Assembly (NCBI GenBank): GCA_963787045.1
Contig: CAWBBR010000016.1
Span: forward strand, 62,001-126,000
Length of the DNA: 64,000 bases
Direction of reading: 5' to 3'
Origin: DATJGR01 sp963787045
GTDB lineage: Bacteria; Pseudomonadota; Gammaproteobacteria; Pseudomonadales; Azotimanducaceae
The stretch's first letter is position 1. Each line of letters opens with the position of its first letter. A model generated the notes under the pieces. The model made no database searches. It worked only from the letters and a program-made list of their open reading frames with translations, and was not told the DNA's origin. The position numbers and the translations under genes were made by a program. Shown one piece after another: positions 9,767 through 17,775 of this stretch.

Positions 9767-10344
9767 CACGACGCCCGAAAGCTCCGACGTTTCTCGGCGG
9801 CGCGGCGGTCGCATTCGTGCTTGCGCTGGCCGGCGCCGCGGTCTTCGCTGCAACGACGCCATGGCTCTCGACCGCGCACGCCATCCGCGGCATCGCGATC
9901 GCTCTCGGCGGTGCGTACACGTTGTATCTGCTGAGCCGCAGTGAAGAACGCACCGGCCGCATCGCAACGGTCGCGCTGTGGTGCGTCGCCACCGCGTTCG
10001 CGGCGGTACTCGCGAGTTCGCTGCCGCTGTTCCTGATCTGTCAGGTCGCGTCGATCTGGTTGATCCGCTCCCTGTATTTCCACGGCTCGATCGTTACCGC
10101 ATTGGCGGATCTCGGGCTCGGCGGCCTCGCGCTCGCGTTCGCGATCTGGGCCGCAAAGAGTTCCGGCAGCGTCTTTCTCTCGATCTGGTGTTTCTTCCTG
10201 GTGCAGGCGCTGTTTGTCGCGCTGCCCGCCGACGTCGCCACTAAGGCGCGAAGCGACGAAGGCTCCGATCAACCGTTCAAACGCGCAGAACGCAGCGCAA
10301 CCGCGGCTCTTCGACGCCTCGCTGCACACGTCAATCACAACTGA
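9763..10344 (+). CDS. Polytopic inner-membrane protein of unknown function
   Basis: A 193-residue protein with about six predicted membrane helices spanning residues 10-155 (for example FLGGAAVAFVLALAGAAVFA and SVFLSIWCFFLVQALFVALP), followed by a basic cytoplasmic tail. Its ATG overlaps the stop of the PspA-family gene and it ends 10 bases before the vWA gene, so the three are one transcription unit. I do not recognise a named family. The position suggests a membrane partner for the PspA-family or vWA protein, but this is inferred from neighbourhood only. Confidence 0.78.
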   Translation: MTRRPKAPTFLGGAAVAFVLALAGAAVFAATTPWLSTAHAIRGIAIALGGAYTLYLLSRSEERTGRIATVALWCVATAFAAVLASSLPLFLICQVASIWLIRSLYFHGSIVTALADLGLGGLALAFAIWAAKSSGSVFLSIWCFFLVQALFVALPADVATKARSDEGSDQPFKRAERSATAALRRLAAHVNHN

Positions 10345-10354
10345 GGTTCATTCG

Positions 10355-11560
10355 ATGAAAGCAAAACTAGTAGGTACCGCCCTGTTCGTACTGACCGCCG
10401 CCGCGGTGGCCTATCCGGCTCTCAAGAGCAGCGGATCCATCAATACGGCGCCGATCGACGTGACGCCGCTCCAGAACGTGTTGCCGGCGAACCGGCCGGT
10501 GATCGACGTGGTCTTCGTGCTCGACACGACCGGCAGCATGGGCGGCCTGATCGATGCCGCGAAGGAGAAGATCTGGTCGATCGCGTCATCGATGGCCTCT
10601 GCGCAACCAACGCCGATCATCCGCATGGGGCTCGTCGGCTATCGCGACCGCGGCGACCAATACGTCACGCGCGTGGTCGACCTGTCGCCCGACATCGACA
10701 CCATGTATGCAACGTTGATGCAGTTCACCGCAAACGGCGGCGGCGACGGCCCCGAGAGCGTCAATCAGGCGCTGAACGAAGCGGTCACGCGGATGTCGTG
10801 GAGCCAGGAAGGCAACGCCTACAAGGTGATCTTCCTCGTTGGCGATGCACCGCCGCACATGGATTATCCGGACGATGTGAAGTATCCGAAAACGCTCGCG
10901 CTCGCGGCGGACAAAGGCATCGTCGTGAACACCATCCAGTGCGGCGACGCGGCCGATGCGAAGCAGCCGTGGCAACAGATTGCATCGATCGGTCACGGTA
11001 GCTACTTCAACGTCGACCAGGCGGGCAGCGCGGTTGCTATCGCAACACCGTTCGACGCCGATTTGGCGCGCCTTTCGGCGGCGCTCGACGAAACGCGCCT
11101 TTACTACGGCACGAAAGAAGAGAAGGAACGCACGCGCGCGAAAGTCGATGCGACCGATGCACTGCACGCGCTCGCCTCTCCGGCATCGCAGGCACGCCGC
11201 GCCGCGTTCAACGCATCCGGGGCCGGCGAGATCAACGCGATCGGCGACAGTGAACTGGTCTCCGACGTGGAGAGCGGTCGCGTCGACCTCGCGAAAGTCG
11301 AAGCGGACAAACTGCCGGAACCGCTGCAGGCGCTGTCGGTAGACGAACGCAAGAAGCTGGTGAGCGAGAACGCCGCGAAGCGCAGCGAGCTGAAGCAGCA
11401 GATCAAAGACCTGGCCGACCAACGCGACCACTACGCCGCAGCACAGGTGGCAGCGGCCGGCGGCGCCAAGGATTCGCTCGACGACAAAATCTACGGCGCG
11501 GTGCGCGAACAAGCCGAGAAGAAAGGACTCACCTACCCGGCCGCCGCTCCCAAGTACTAA
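10355..11560 (+). CDS. Membrane-anchored vWA-domain protein
   Basis: A 401-residue protein with an N-terminal hydrophobic segment (5-22) that is either a signal peptide or an anchor, so the bulk is probably periplasmic. The von Willebrand A domain runs from about 48 to 230 and has a MIDAS site DTTGSM at 57-62 and the conserved strand VIFLVGDAPPHMDYP. MIDAS domains bind a metal ion and mediate protein contacts. After 310 the sequence becomes highly charged and helical (DERKKLVSENAAKRSELKQ), probably a coiled coil. It closes the PspA-family operon. Partner proteins are unknown. Confidence 0.88.
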   Translation: MKAKLVGTALFVLTAAAVAYPALKSSGSINTAPIDVTPLQNVLPANRPVIDVVFVLDTTGSMGGLIDAAKEKIWSIASSMASAQPTPIIRMGLVGYRDRGDQYVTRVVDLSPDIDTMYATLMQFTANGGGDGPESVNQALNEAVTRMSWSQEGNAYKVIFLVGDAPPHMDYPDDVKYPKTLALAADKGIVVNTIQCGDAADAKQPWQQIASIGHGSYFNVDQAGSAVAIATPFDADLARLSAALDETRLYYGTKEEKERTRAKVDATDALHALASPASQARRAAFNASGAGEINAIGDSELVSDVESGRVDLAKVEADKLPEPLQALSVDERKKLVSENAAKRSELKQQIKDLADQRDHYAAAQVAAAGGAKDSLDDKIYGAVREQAEKKGLTYPAAAPKY

Positions 11561-11569
11561 CGGCCGGCC

Positions 11570-12910
11570 TCAGGCGAAGACCAGGACCGCTTCGCCTGAG
11601 GTCACTTTCAACGCATGACTCGGTCGGCCATCCGGCGCCGGCGACGACGCCACCTCGATTCCCCGCACTTCGATCCGACGCCCACCGACGATCCATTCAC
11701 GGCTACCGAACCGCACCTCGCCCGAGCAGCGCAGCGACAGTTCGGCATCGCTGCTCAACTCGATCCGCGTGTCGGTCACCCGACCGCTCAGCGCGCCACG
11801 GATGCACAGCCACGCGACGGCGCCGTCGCCATCGAACCAATGCGCGGTCACCGGCGTGACCTGCCCGGTGGAATCGTGCGCCGCGCGATCCACTGCACCG
11901 AGCATCAGATCGCGCTGCAGCGTGGCGGTGACGGTACGATTCGAGACGCGGCGCAGAATGCTCCGTGCGACGGGCGGAGCCGACAACGCGGCGCGCACCT
12001 CATCCGCGATCGCTGGCGGCGCGCATGCGATCAACGGCGCCGCACATAAATCGTGAGCGTGCCCGAACGGCCGCGAGACATCGGGGAATGGCCGCGCATC
12101 GTCGCCACACACCCACCATATCCACAACCCGAGCAGCGACGCATACCGCGTCATGTCCAGCCCATACGCGCGGTCGTACGGTCCGCACAGGTTGCGCATG
12201 CCGGCGTGATAGAACATCGCGATGTCGCGCCATAGTGCGGTCTCGAGTCGTTGCCCAGCCGCGACCAGCTGTGCGGAACCCGAACGACGCCACAACGCCA
12301 ATCCCCAGAGGTCCACGCCGTAGTACGTCGGTGAATTGAATTCATGGAAACCGCCTTCGTCGACGTAAAGCCGTTCGACCTCTGCAGCCAGCCGCTCGCC
12401 GTGCGCACGATCGCCGAATTCGCTCAGCAACCACGCCTGCATCAACGCGATGTTGCTGTAACCCGCGACGATCCGCGTCGCGGGCTCGCCGCGAATCGCG
12501 CGCGCGATCGCGGCGCGAGCGCCGGTGCAGCGCGCCGGTCCCAACACGTGCGCGAAGTCGCGCACCAGTACACCGAGCAGACAACCGATGAACTGACGCC
12601 AATTCGGATCGTAATCGCGCCAGATCACCGCGCCGTCGCGCGGATGTGCCTCCTCCGGAGCGCGCGGCCACGTACCGTCCCACACGGTATCGGGTTGATC
12701 GAACTGCAGCGCGAGTACCGTATCGAACACGCGCAACGCTACATCGTCGCGACGCAGCACCAGCAGACCGGCTGCGTACCACAGCGATTCGCGCACCATA
12801 TGCCGTCGCGCATTGCCCGGGTAACGCAGCAGATTCGCATCGGGATCGAAGAGCGCGTCCATCCAGGTCACGCTGCTTGCGACGATTGCGCGCTGCGATG
12901 CGAGCAGCAC
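11570..12910 (-). CDS. Uncharacterised alpha/alpha-toroid-like protein, possible polysaccharide lyase relative
   Basis: A 446-residue protein with no signal peptide. Conserved-looking aromatic motifs recur (YSNIALMQAWLL, GGFHEFNSPTYYGVDLWGLA, YDRAYGLDMTRYASLLGLW), separated by helical stretches, and the last 120 residues are beta-rich. This helical-barrel plus beta-sandwich layout resembles heparinase/alginate-lyase-like proteins, but I cannot name a family or see a proven active site; the Asn/Tyr/His cluster in FHEFNSPTYYG would be a candidate. The start shares base 12910 with the dinB stop codon, so the two are translationally coupled. Function unknown. Confidence 0.7.
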   Translation of the reverse strand: MLLASQRAIVASSVTWMDALFDPDANLLRYPGNARRHMVRESLWYAAGLLVLRRDDVALRVFDTVLALQFDQPDTVWDGTWPRAPEEAHPRDGAVIWRDYDPNWRQFIGCLLGVLVRDFAHVLGPARCTGARAAIARAIRGEPATRIVAGYSNIALMQAWLLSEFGDRAHGERLAAEVERLYVDEGGFHEFNSPTYYGVDLWGLALWRRSGSAQLVAAGQRLETALWRDIAMFYHAGMRNLCGPYDRAYGLDMTRYASLLGLWIWWVCGDDARPFPDVSRPFGHAHDLCAAPLIACAPPAIADEVRAALSAPPVARSILRRVSNRTVTATLQRDLMLGAVDRAAHDSTGQVTPVTAHWFDGDGAVAWLCIRGALSGRVTDTRIELSSDAELSLRCSGEVRFGSREWIVGGRRIEVRGIEVASSPAPDGRPSHALKVTSGEAVLVFA

Positions 12911-14136
12911 TACTCGTCGTCCTCCTCGTCGTCGAGAAAGTCGAGGTTCGGCGCAATCCGGTTCACCAGCGCATCGCCCATGCCGCTGGCGCGCCGCACC
13001 GCGTCGCGCCCGAACCGTTCCGTCAGCGAGTCGATCGTAGTCTCCAGGCTGCGCTGCTTTTCGCCGTCGATGAACAGGTCGAGTTGCGCCTCTTCGACCA
13101 CTTTGACGAGGTCATACGCCGCCATACCCACCAGTCTGAACGGCCCGCGATCGTCGAATTCGTCGAGCAACGTCAGCGCCGCCGCGTGCAGCGTCGCGGC
13201 CACGTCGGTCGAGCGCGGCAAACGGCGCTGCCGCGTCAGCAAGCGGAAGTCGGCCGTCTTCAATTTCACCCGCACGCCGAACGCCAGGTAACCGCGCCTG
13301 CGCAGCCGGCGCCCCACATCGTCGGCCGAGCGGTGCAGATGCAGAACGATGTCGGCGCGGCGATGTACGTCGCGCGCCAGCGTGCGATCCGAACCGATGC
13401 TCTTCGAGCGTCGCGATACCGCAACCTCGCGCGGGTCTTCTCCGTGCGACAGCGCAAAGAACCGCGTACCGACGCCGCCGAGTTGTTCGTCGAGGTAGTC
13501 GGGTTCGGCGGCCGCGATGTCGCCGATCGTGTTGAACCCGAGCGCGATCAAGCGTTGTTGGGTCTTCGGTCCGGCGCCCCACAGTCGCGACACCGGCAGC
13601 GGCGCGAGCCACGCCTCCGCTTGGCCCGGCGGCACCACGACGAGTCCGTCGGGTTTGCCGTAGTCGCTCGCCACTTTCGCGACGTACTTGGTGCCGGAGA
13701 CGCCGACCGACGCCGTCAGCCCCGTCGCTTCCTTCACCGCGTCTTTCACTTTGCGACCGATCGCGGTCGGATTACCGAACAGATGCTCGCTGCCCGACAT
13801 GTTCAGAAACGCCTCGTCGAGGCTCAGCGCTTCGACCTCCGGCGAGAAATTGTCGAACACCTTCATCACCTGCTCCGAGATCTCGGTATACCGATCGAAG
13901 CGCGGCGGCACGATCAGCGCGTCAGGACACAGCTTGCGCGCACGCGCCATCGGCATCGCGCTGTGTACGCCGTACGGTCGCGCCTCGTAACTGGCCGTCA
14001 GCACCACGCCGCGATTGCTGTTCGGCCCGATGATCAACGGCCGGCCGCGCAGCGACGGGTCGTCGAGTTGTTCCACGGCGGCATAGAACGCGTCCATGTC
14101 GGCATGCGCGATGATGCGGGGCCAGGTGCGATGCAT
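12910..14136 (-). CDS. dinB: DNA polymerase IV (Y-family translesion polymerase)
   Basis: A complete 408-residue DinB. The palm catalytic residues are all present: Asp13 in HADMD and Asp107/Glu108 in SLDEAFLN. The steric-gate region is AFYAAVEQ and the fingers contain SYEARPYGV. The thumb helix-hairpin-helix (LWGAGPKTQQRLIALG) and little finger (SIGSDRTLARDV) follow. A beta-clamp-binding pentapeptide, QLDLF, is at 351-355, with about 50 further residues ending in an acidic tail (DDEEDDE). The enzyme copies past lesions at low fidelity. I see no obvious LexA box in the short upstream gap. It is followed, with overlap, by the toroid-like gene. Confidence 0.97.
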   Translation of the reverse strand: MHRTWPRIIAHADMDAFYAAVEQLDDPSLRGRPLIIGPNSNRGVVLTASYEARPYGVHSAMPMARARKLCPDALIVPPRFDRYTEISEQVMKVFDNFSPEVEALSLDEAFLNMSGSEHLFGNPTAIGRKVKDAVKEATGLTASVGVSGTKYVAKVASDYGKPDGLVVVPPGQAEAWLAPLPVSRLWGAGPKTQQRLIALGFNTIGDIAAAEPDYLDEQLGGVGTRFFALSHGEDPREVAVSRRSKSIGSDRTLARDVHRRADIVLHLHRSADDVGRRLRRRGYLAFGVRVKLKTADFRLLTRQRRLPRSTDVAATLHAAALTLLDEFDDRGPFRLVGMAAYDLVKVVEEAQLDLFIDGEKQRSLETTIDSLTERFGRDAVRRASGMGDALVNRIAPNLDFLDDEEDDE

Positions 14137-14151
14137 CGACTCGATCCGGCG

Positions 14152-14958
14152 TTACGTAGTCGACGGTGCGCTGCGCGCGCGTTGATTGGTCCAGATGCTC
14201 TTCACGTGCGCAATCGCGAGCCCTGCGCGCTGCTGGTTCCGCTGGCTCTGCGAACCCCACGCCGCGTTGCCGCAGACGATCCGACAGTGCCGCGCCCGCG
14301 CCTGATCGAGGCGCGCCGCGATCAACGCCGCGTGAACACCGCGCCCGCGAAACGCCGGCAGCACCGAACCGGCCGCGAGATAGCCTATGTCGTCGTGAAT
14401 GGACAGCACCGCTGCACCGGCCGGAGCGCCGTCGACGCGCGCCAGAAACAGGTGCCAGTCGGGCACGTCGCACCAGAAGCTCTGGTTCCGCCGCAGATTC
14501 GCCAGCATCGACGCGTTCGTGTCGAAACCGATGTTCATCGTATCCAGAAATACGTCGAGTTCTTCCCGAGCCGCTTCGCGGACGTCGATCTGCCCGCGCG
14601 GTGCTTCGGGCACCGGCTCCGCCACCATCGCCGACGAGTAGCTCTCTAAATGGAACCCCGCCGCCAACAACGCATCGGTGACGGTGATCGACAGATACGG
14701 CGGCACGACGACCCAACAAGGCTGTTCGGTCGCGGCGTAGAACGCCAGCACCTCCGGCAGCAACGCCGGATCGTCCAGCCCGTGCACGCTGTTCATCAAT
14801 CCGTTCTGCGGCGAGAACGGAACCTTCGTGGCGAACATCGCACCGCGCTTCAGCACTTGCGTGCCCAGCGGGTTGCCGGGTCCGCTGTACCGCGCGAGCA
14901 GGTACTGAGCCGCGGCGTCCTCGATCCGGCGACTGAGTTCAGGCGTGGTCGCGCGCAT
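14152..14958 (-). CDS. GNAT-family N-acetyltransferase
   Basis: A 268-residue protein; the ATG at 14958 lies 2 bases after the stop of the upstream flavin oxidoreductase, so the two are cotranscribed. The acetyl-CoA-binding motif A is LAAGSVLPAFRGRGVHAALI in the C-terminal half (the R/Q-x-x-G-x-G/A pattern as RGRGVH), following the beta-bulge strand. The N-terminal half (residues 1-130) has a PWVVVPPYLSITV-like segment and is less conserved, so this may be a two-domain GNAT. Substrate unknown. Its end is 15 bases before the dinB start, so it may be upstream in the same transcript. Confidence 0.8.
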   Translation of the reverse strand: MRATTPELSRRIEDAAAQYLLARYSGPGNPLGTQVLKRGAMFATKVPFSPQNGLMNSVHGLDDPALLPEVLAFYAATEQPCWVVVPPYLSITVTDALLAAGFHLESYSSAMVAEPVPEAPRGQIDVREAAREELDVFLDTMNIGFDTNASMLANLRRNQSFWCDVPDWHLFLARVDGAPAGAAVLSIHDDIGYLAAGSVLPAFRGRGVHAALIAARLDQARARHCRIVCGNAAWGSQSQRNQQRAGLAIAHVKSIWTNQRARSAPSTT

Positions 14959-14960
14959 GG

Positions 14961-15977
14961 CTATGCCTCTGCGCTGAAGGCGCTGCGCACCCGCGGCACC
15001 ACCTGCGTTGCGAACGCTGCGAGGCTGGCGGTCATGTCCTGCGGCCGGATACCCGGCGGCACGCCCCACGTCACGATGTCGGTGATGCCGTACGTCTTGA
15101 TGAATGCCACGAGTTCGGCGACGCAGTGATTCACGTCGCCGACGATCCACGATTGCGGAATCTGCGTTTCGGCGCTGCCGAACGTCTGCTTCGATTCCTG
15201 AAAGAAGCGGTTGTAGAGCCGCATGCGATACCGCTCCGCTTCGCGCACCAGCGGCCAGTCGCGTTCGCGATCGTCGGTGACGAGGCAACCGCGAATGATG
15301 CCGACGCGATACTTCGACGCATCGTCGGCGGCCGTTCGCAGCGCGTCGCGCCACGGATCGAGCACCTGGTCGCGCGCGCCTTGAGGCAAGAAGTGCGTGC
15401 GGTGTTTCGCGGCGCGAAGCGCACCGCCTTTGGCCATTGCGGCGAGCCACAACGGCGGACCTCCCTGCTGCACATAGCCCGGCGCGATGCGCACGTCGTC
15501 GAACTGATAGCGCTTGCCGTGAAAGCTGAATTTCTCGCCGGTGAAACACCGCTTCAGCACCTCGACGCCCTCGTCGGTCAACGACACGCGCCGCGACACC
15601 GGCATGCCGAAGCCGCGGAACTCATGCGGCGCATAGCCCATGCCGCAGCCGATCTCGACGCGTCCGTTCGACAGGTTGTCGAGCACCGCCAGGTCTTCGG
15701 CGAGACGAATCGGATGGTTGAACGGCAGCAGGCAGATGTCGGTGTTGAACCGAATGCGTTTGGTGCGGGCGGCCATCGCACCGGCAATCGGCACCCACGA
15801 CGGCAGGTAACCGTCGTCGACGAAATGGTGTTCGGTGAACCACGCCAGATCGAGCCCGAGGTTATCGAGCCACGCGACCTGATCGAGAATCGCCGCATAC
15901 AGCGATGGATTGTCTATCCCCGAATCCGGCGGATTGCGAAAGTCGTAAGCAACTCCGAAGCGCAACGCGTGTGTCAC
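14961..15977 (-). CDS. LLM-class (luciferase-like) flavin-dependent oxidoreductase
   Basis: A 338-residue enzyme. I chose the GTG at 15977 because AGGAGA lies 7 bases upstream and the protein then begins THALRFGVAYDFRNPP; the longer reading upstream is not typical. Bacterial-luciferase fold motifs are present: LAWFTEHHFVDDGY (EHH of the family), IRFNTDICLLPFNHPIRLAEDLAVLD, and RVEIGCGMGYAPHEF. These enzymes use reduced FMN or F420 to oxidise small substrates such as alkanesulfonates or aldehydes. The late motif WIVGDVNHCVAELVAF is the usual C-terminal gate. Substrate cannot be told. It is divergent from the Gfo/Idh/MocA gene. Confidence 0.9.
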   Translation of the reverse strand: MTHALRFGVAYDFRNPPDSGIDNPSLYAAILDQVAWLDNLGLDLAWFTEHHFVDDGYLPSWVPIAGAMAARTKRIRFNTDICLLPFNHPIRLAEDLAVLDNLSNGRVEIGCGMGYAPHEFRGFGMPVSRRVSLTDEGVEVLKRCFTGEKFSFHGKRYQFDDVRIAPGYVQQGGPPLWLAAMAKGGALRAAKHRTHFLPQGARDQVLDPWRDALRTAADDASKYRVGIIRGCLVTDDRERDWPLVREAERYRMRLYNRFFQESKQTFGSAETQIPQSWIVGDVNHCVAELVAFIKTYGITDIVTWGVPPGIRPQDMTASLAAFATQVVPRVRSAFSAEA

Positions 15978-16081
15978 CGTCGTCTCCTTGTTTCCCCGCC
16001 GCCAACGATGCCATTTCGTGTGCGGCTTGTCCTGCGGTTGCGCTGCAGACACACTGCCGCACACGCCATCGTACGGACCCG

Positions 16082-17077
16082 ATGATGATTCGATTCGGCA
16101 CCCTCGGCGCGGCCGCGATCACGCCGCGCGCGCTGATTGCACCGTGTGTCGACGAACCACGCGCGTTCGTGTATGCGATCGCCGCGCGCGACCGCAAACG
16201 CGCCGAAGCGTTTGCCGCCCATGCCGGCATCCGCCACGTGCTCGACGACTACCGCCAGCTGATCGAGCATCCGAAGGTCACCGCCATCTACAACCCGTTA
16301 CCGATTCACCTGCATCACGAATGGACGGTGAAGGCGCTGCAAGCGGGCAAACACGTGCTGTGCGAAAAATCGTTCGCGAGCAACGCGGTGGAAGCGCAAG
16401 ACATGGCGCGGGTTGCCTCCGAGACCGGGCTGGTGCTGATGGAGGCGTTCCATTATCGCTACCACCCGTTGTTCATCCGCGCGAAGGAGATCTTCGACTC
16501 GGGCGCGCTCGGCACGATCCGCGAGATCCGCGCGGCGTTCACGGTGCCCGCGTCCGCCCCGGACAACATCCGGATGAATTACCGCACCGGCGGCGGCGTC
16601 ACCATGGACATCGGCTGTTACCCGATCTCCTGGGCGCGCCACATCACCGGTGAGGAACCGATCGAAGTGACCGCGCGCGCGGAGGTCGGGCCGCCGCACG
16701 TGGACGTGATGCTCGAAGCGACGTTGAAGTTCCCGAGCGGCATCGTGGCGCACACGCTGGGCGACATGCGCGCGGAAACGCGCTTCAAGGCCGAACTCGA
16801 AGTGACCGGCGACGCAGGATCGATGACCGTCGTGAATCCGCTGCTGCCGCAGACCGGCCATCAGATCCGCGTGGCCACGCGAACCGGCACGCGCTCCGAA
16901 GTGTTCGATCGGCGCCCGACGTTCGGTTATCAGCTCGATGCGTTCATAGACGCCATCGAGAACCGCCAGCCGTTGCTGACAGGCGCGGACGACGCAGTGA
17001 AGCAGATGCGCGTCATCGACCGCTGTTACCGGTCCGCTGGGCTGCCGTTGCGAGGCGACCCGGACGTCGATCGTTGA
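16082..17077 (+). CDS. Gfo/Idh/MocA-family NAD(P)-dependent oxidoreductase
   Basis: A 331-residue soluble dehydrogenase, with start at either ATG 16082 or 16085. The N-terminal Rossmann segment (MIRFGTLGAAAITPRALI) is followed by the family hallmark KHVLCEKSFA, where the EK lysine is catalytic. The C-terminal domain has GGGVTMDIGCYPISWARHITG, with the conserved D-x-G-x-Y/H catalytic region. The family oxidises or reduces sugar-like and diol-like compounds, for example dihydrodiol dehydrogenases. Its TGA overlaps the TTG start of the rhombosortase, an unexpected metabolic-protease coupling that may be incidental. Confidence 0.9.
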   Translation: MMIRFGTLGAAAITPRALIAPCVDEPRAFVYAIAARDRKRAEAFAAHAGIRHVLDDYRQLIEHPKVTAIYNPLPIHLHHEWTVKALQAGKHVLCEKSFASNAVEAQDMARVASETGLVLMEAFHYRYHPLFIRAKEIFDSGALGTIREIRAAFTVPASAPDNIRMNYRTGGGVTMDIGCYPISWARHITGEEPIEVTARAEVGPPHVDVMLEATLKFPSGIVAHTLGDMRAETRFKAELEVTGDAGSMTVVNPLLPQTGHQIRVATRTGTRSEVFDRRPTFGYQLDAFIDAIENRQPLLTGADDAVKQMRVIDRCYRSAGLPLRGDPDVDR

Positions 17078-17652
17078 TCTCGCGGTTCATCGCACGCACC
17101 CCGGTAATTACGTTGGCGCTGGCGTCGATCGCCGTTGCGCTGGCGATCGTTGCGCCGGAGAGCTCCGAACGGTTCGATCTGCTCGTGCTCGATCGAGACG
17201 AAGCGCGCTGGTGGCCGTGGCTCAGCGCGCACGCGTTGCACACCGACCGGGAGCACCTCGGCTGGAACGTGTTCGCGTTGCTGTGCCTCGGCTGGTTGGG
17301 AGAGACGCAGGGGCGATTGCGCTACGCGCTGTCGATCGCCGTCGGCGTGGCCGCGGTCGACGCGTGGTTCGCGTGGTCCAATGTCGCGTTGCGCTACTAC
17401 TGCGGGCTGTCGGGGGTGCTCAACACGGTGCTGCTCGCCACGCTGTATGCGATGCGGGATTCGGTTGCGCCGCGCTGGCTGTACGCCTTCGCAGGGTTGG
17501 TGGCGGCGAAACTCGCGTGGGAATGGCACAGCGGCCTCGCGTTGCTGACCCACACGCAGTGGCCGCCGGCGGTCGGCGCCCACGTCGCAGGATTCGGGGC
17601 CGGTCTGCTGCTGGTTGCCGTCTATGCCTGGCGCGACAGAGCGCCCGTGTGA
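17074..17652 (+). CDS. rrtA: Rhombosortase (rhomboid-like intramembrane serine protease)
   Basis: A 192-residue membrane protein starting at TTG 17074, overlapping the previous stop (TTGA). About six helices are visible. The rhombosortase signature includes HTDREHLGWNVFALL (His61, Asn65), catalytic Ser113 in CGLSG and catalytic His170 in GAHVAGFGAG. Rhombosortases cleave and process proteins carrying a C-terminal GlyGly-CTERM sorting signal. Exactly such a protein, the metalloprotease at 17776-19652, is encoded next door. This assignment rests on the motifs, the small size and the adjacent substrate. Confidence 0.88.
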   Translation: MISRFIARTPVITLALASIAVALAIVAPESSERFDLLVLDRDEARWWPWLSAHALHTDREHLGWNVFALLCLGWLGETQGRLRYALSIAVGVAAVDAWFAWSNVALRYYCGLSGVLNTVLLATLYAMRDSVAPRWLYAFAGLVAAKLAWEWHSGLALLTHTQWPPAVGAHVAGFGAGLLLVAVYAWRDRAPV

Positions 17653-17686
17653 CCGGGATCGCGGCGGCGTTGATTTATCATCTATA

Positions 17687-17720
17687 CGGTTCCGGAACGG
17701 TTCCGGAAACGGTTCCGAAA
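17687..17720 (+). promoter_or_regulatory. Three tandem 11-bp repeats containing palindromes
   Basis: cggttccggaa at 17687-17697 and 17698-17708 is followed after one base by cggttccgaaa at 17710-17720. The first two contain the palindrome ttccggaa. The array lies 56-89 bases upstream of the metalloprotease start and may be an operator, or may sit in the 5' end of its transcript. Confidence 0.45.
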
Positions 17721-17775
17721 AAGCGGGCCCGATCTTCACGGTCGAAGGTCGAGGTCGGTCTGTCCAGGAGAGAGA

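Noticed and set aside
12344..14649. Long open frames on the plus strand opposite the toroid-like gene and dinB
   Set aside because: They are Arg-rich mirror frames expected opposite high-GC genes; DinB on the minus strand has all catalytic motifs.
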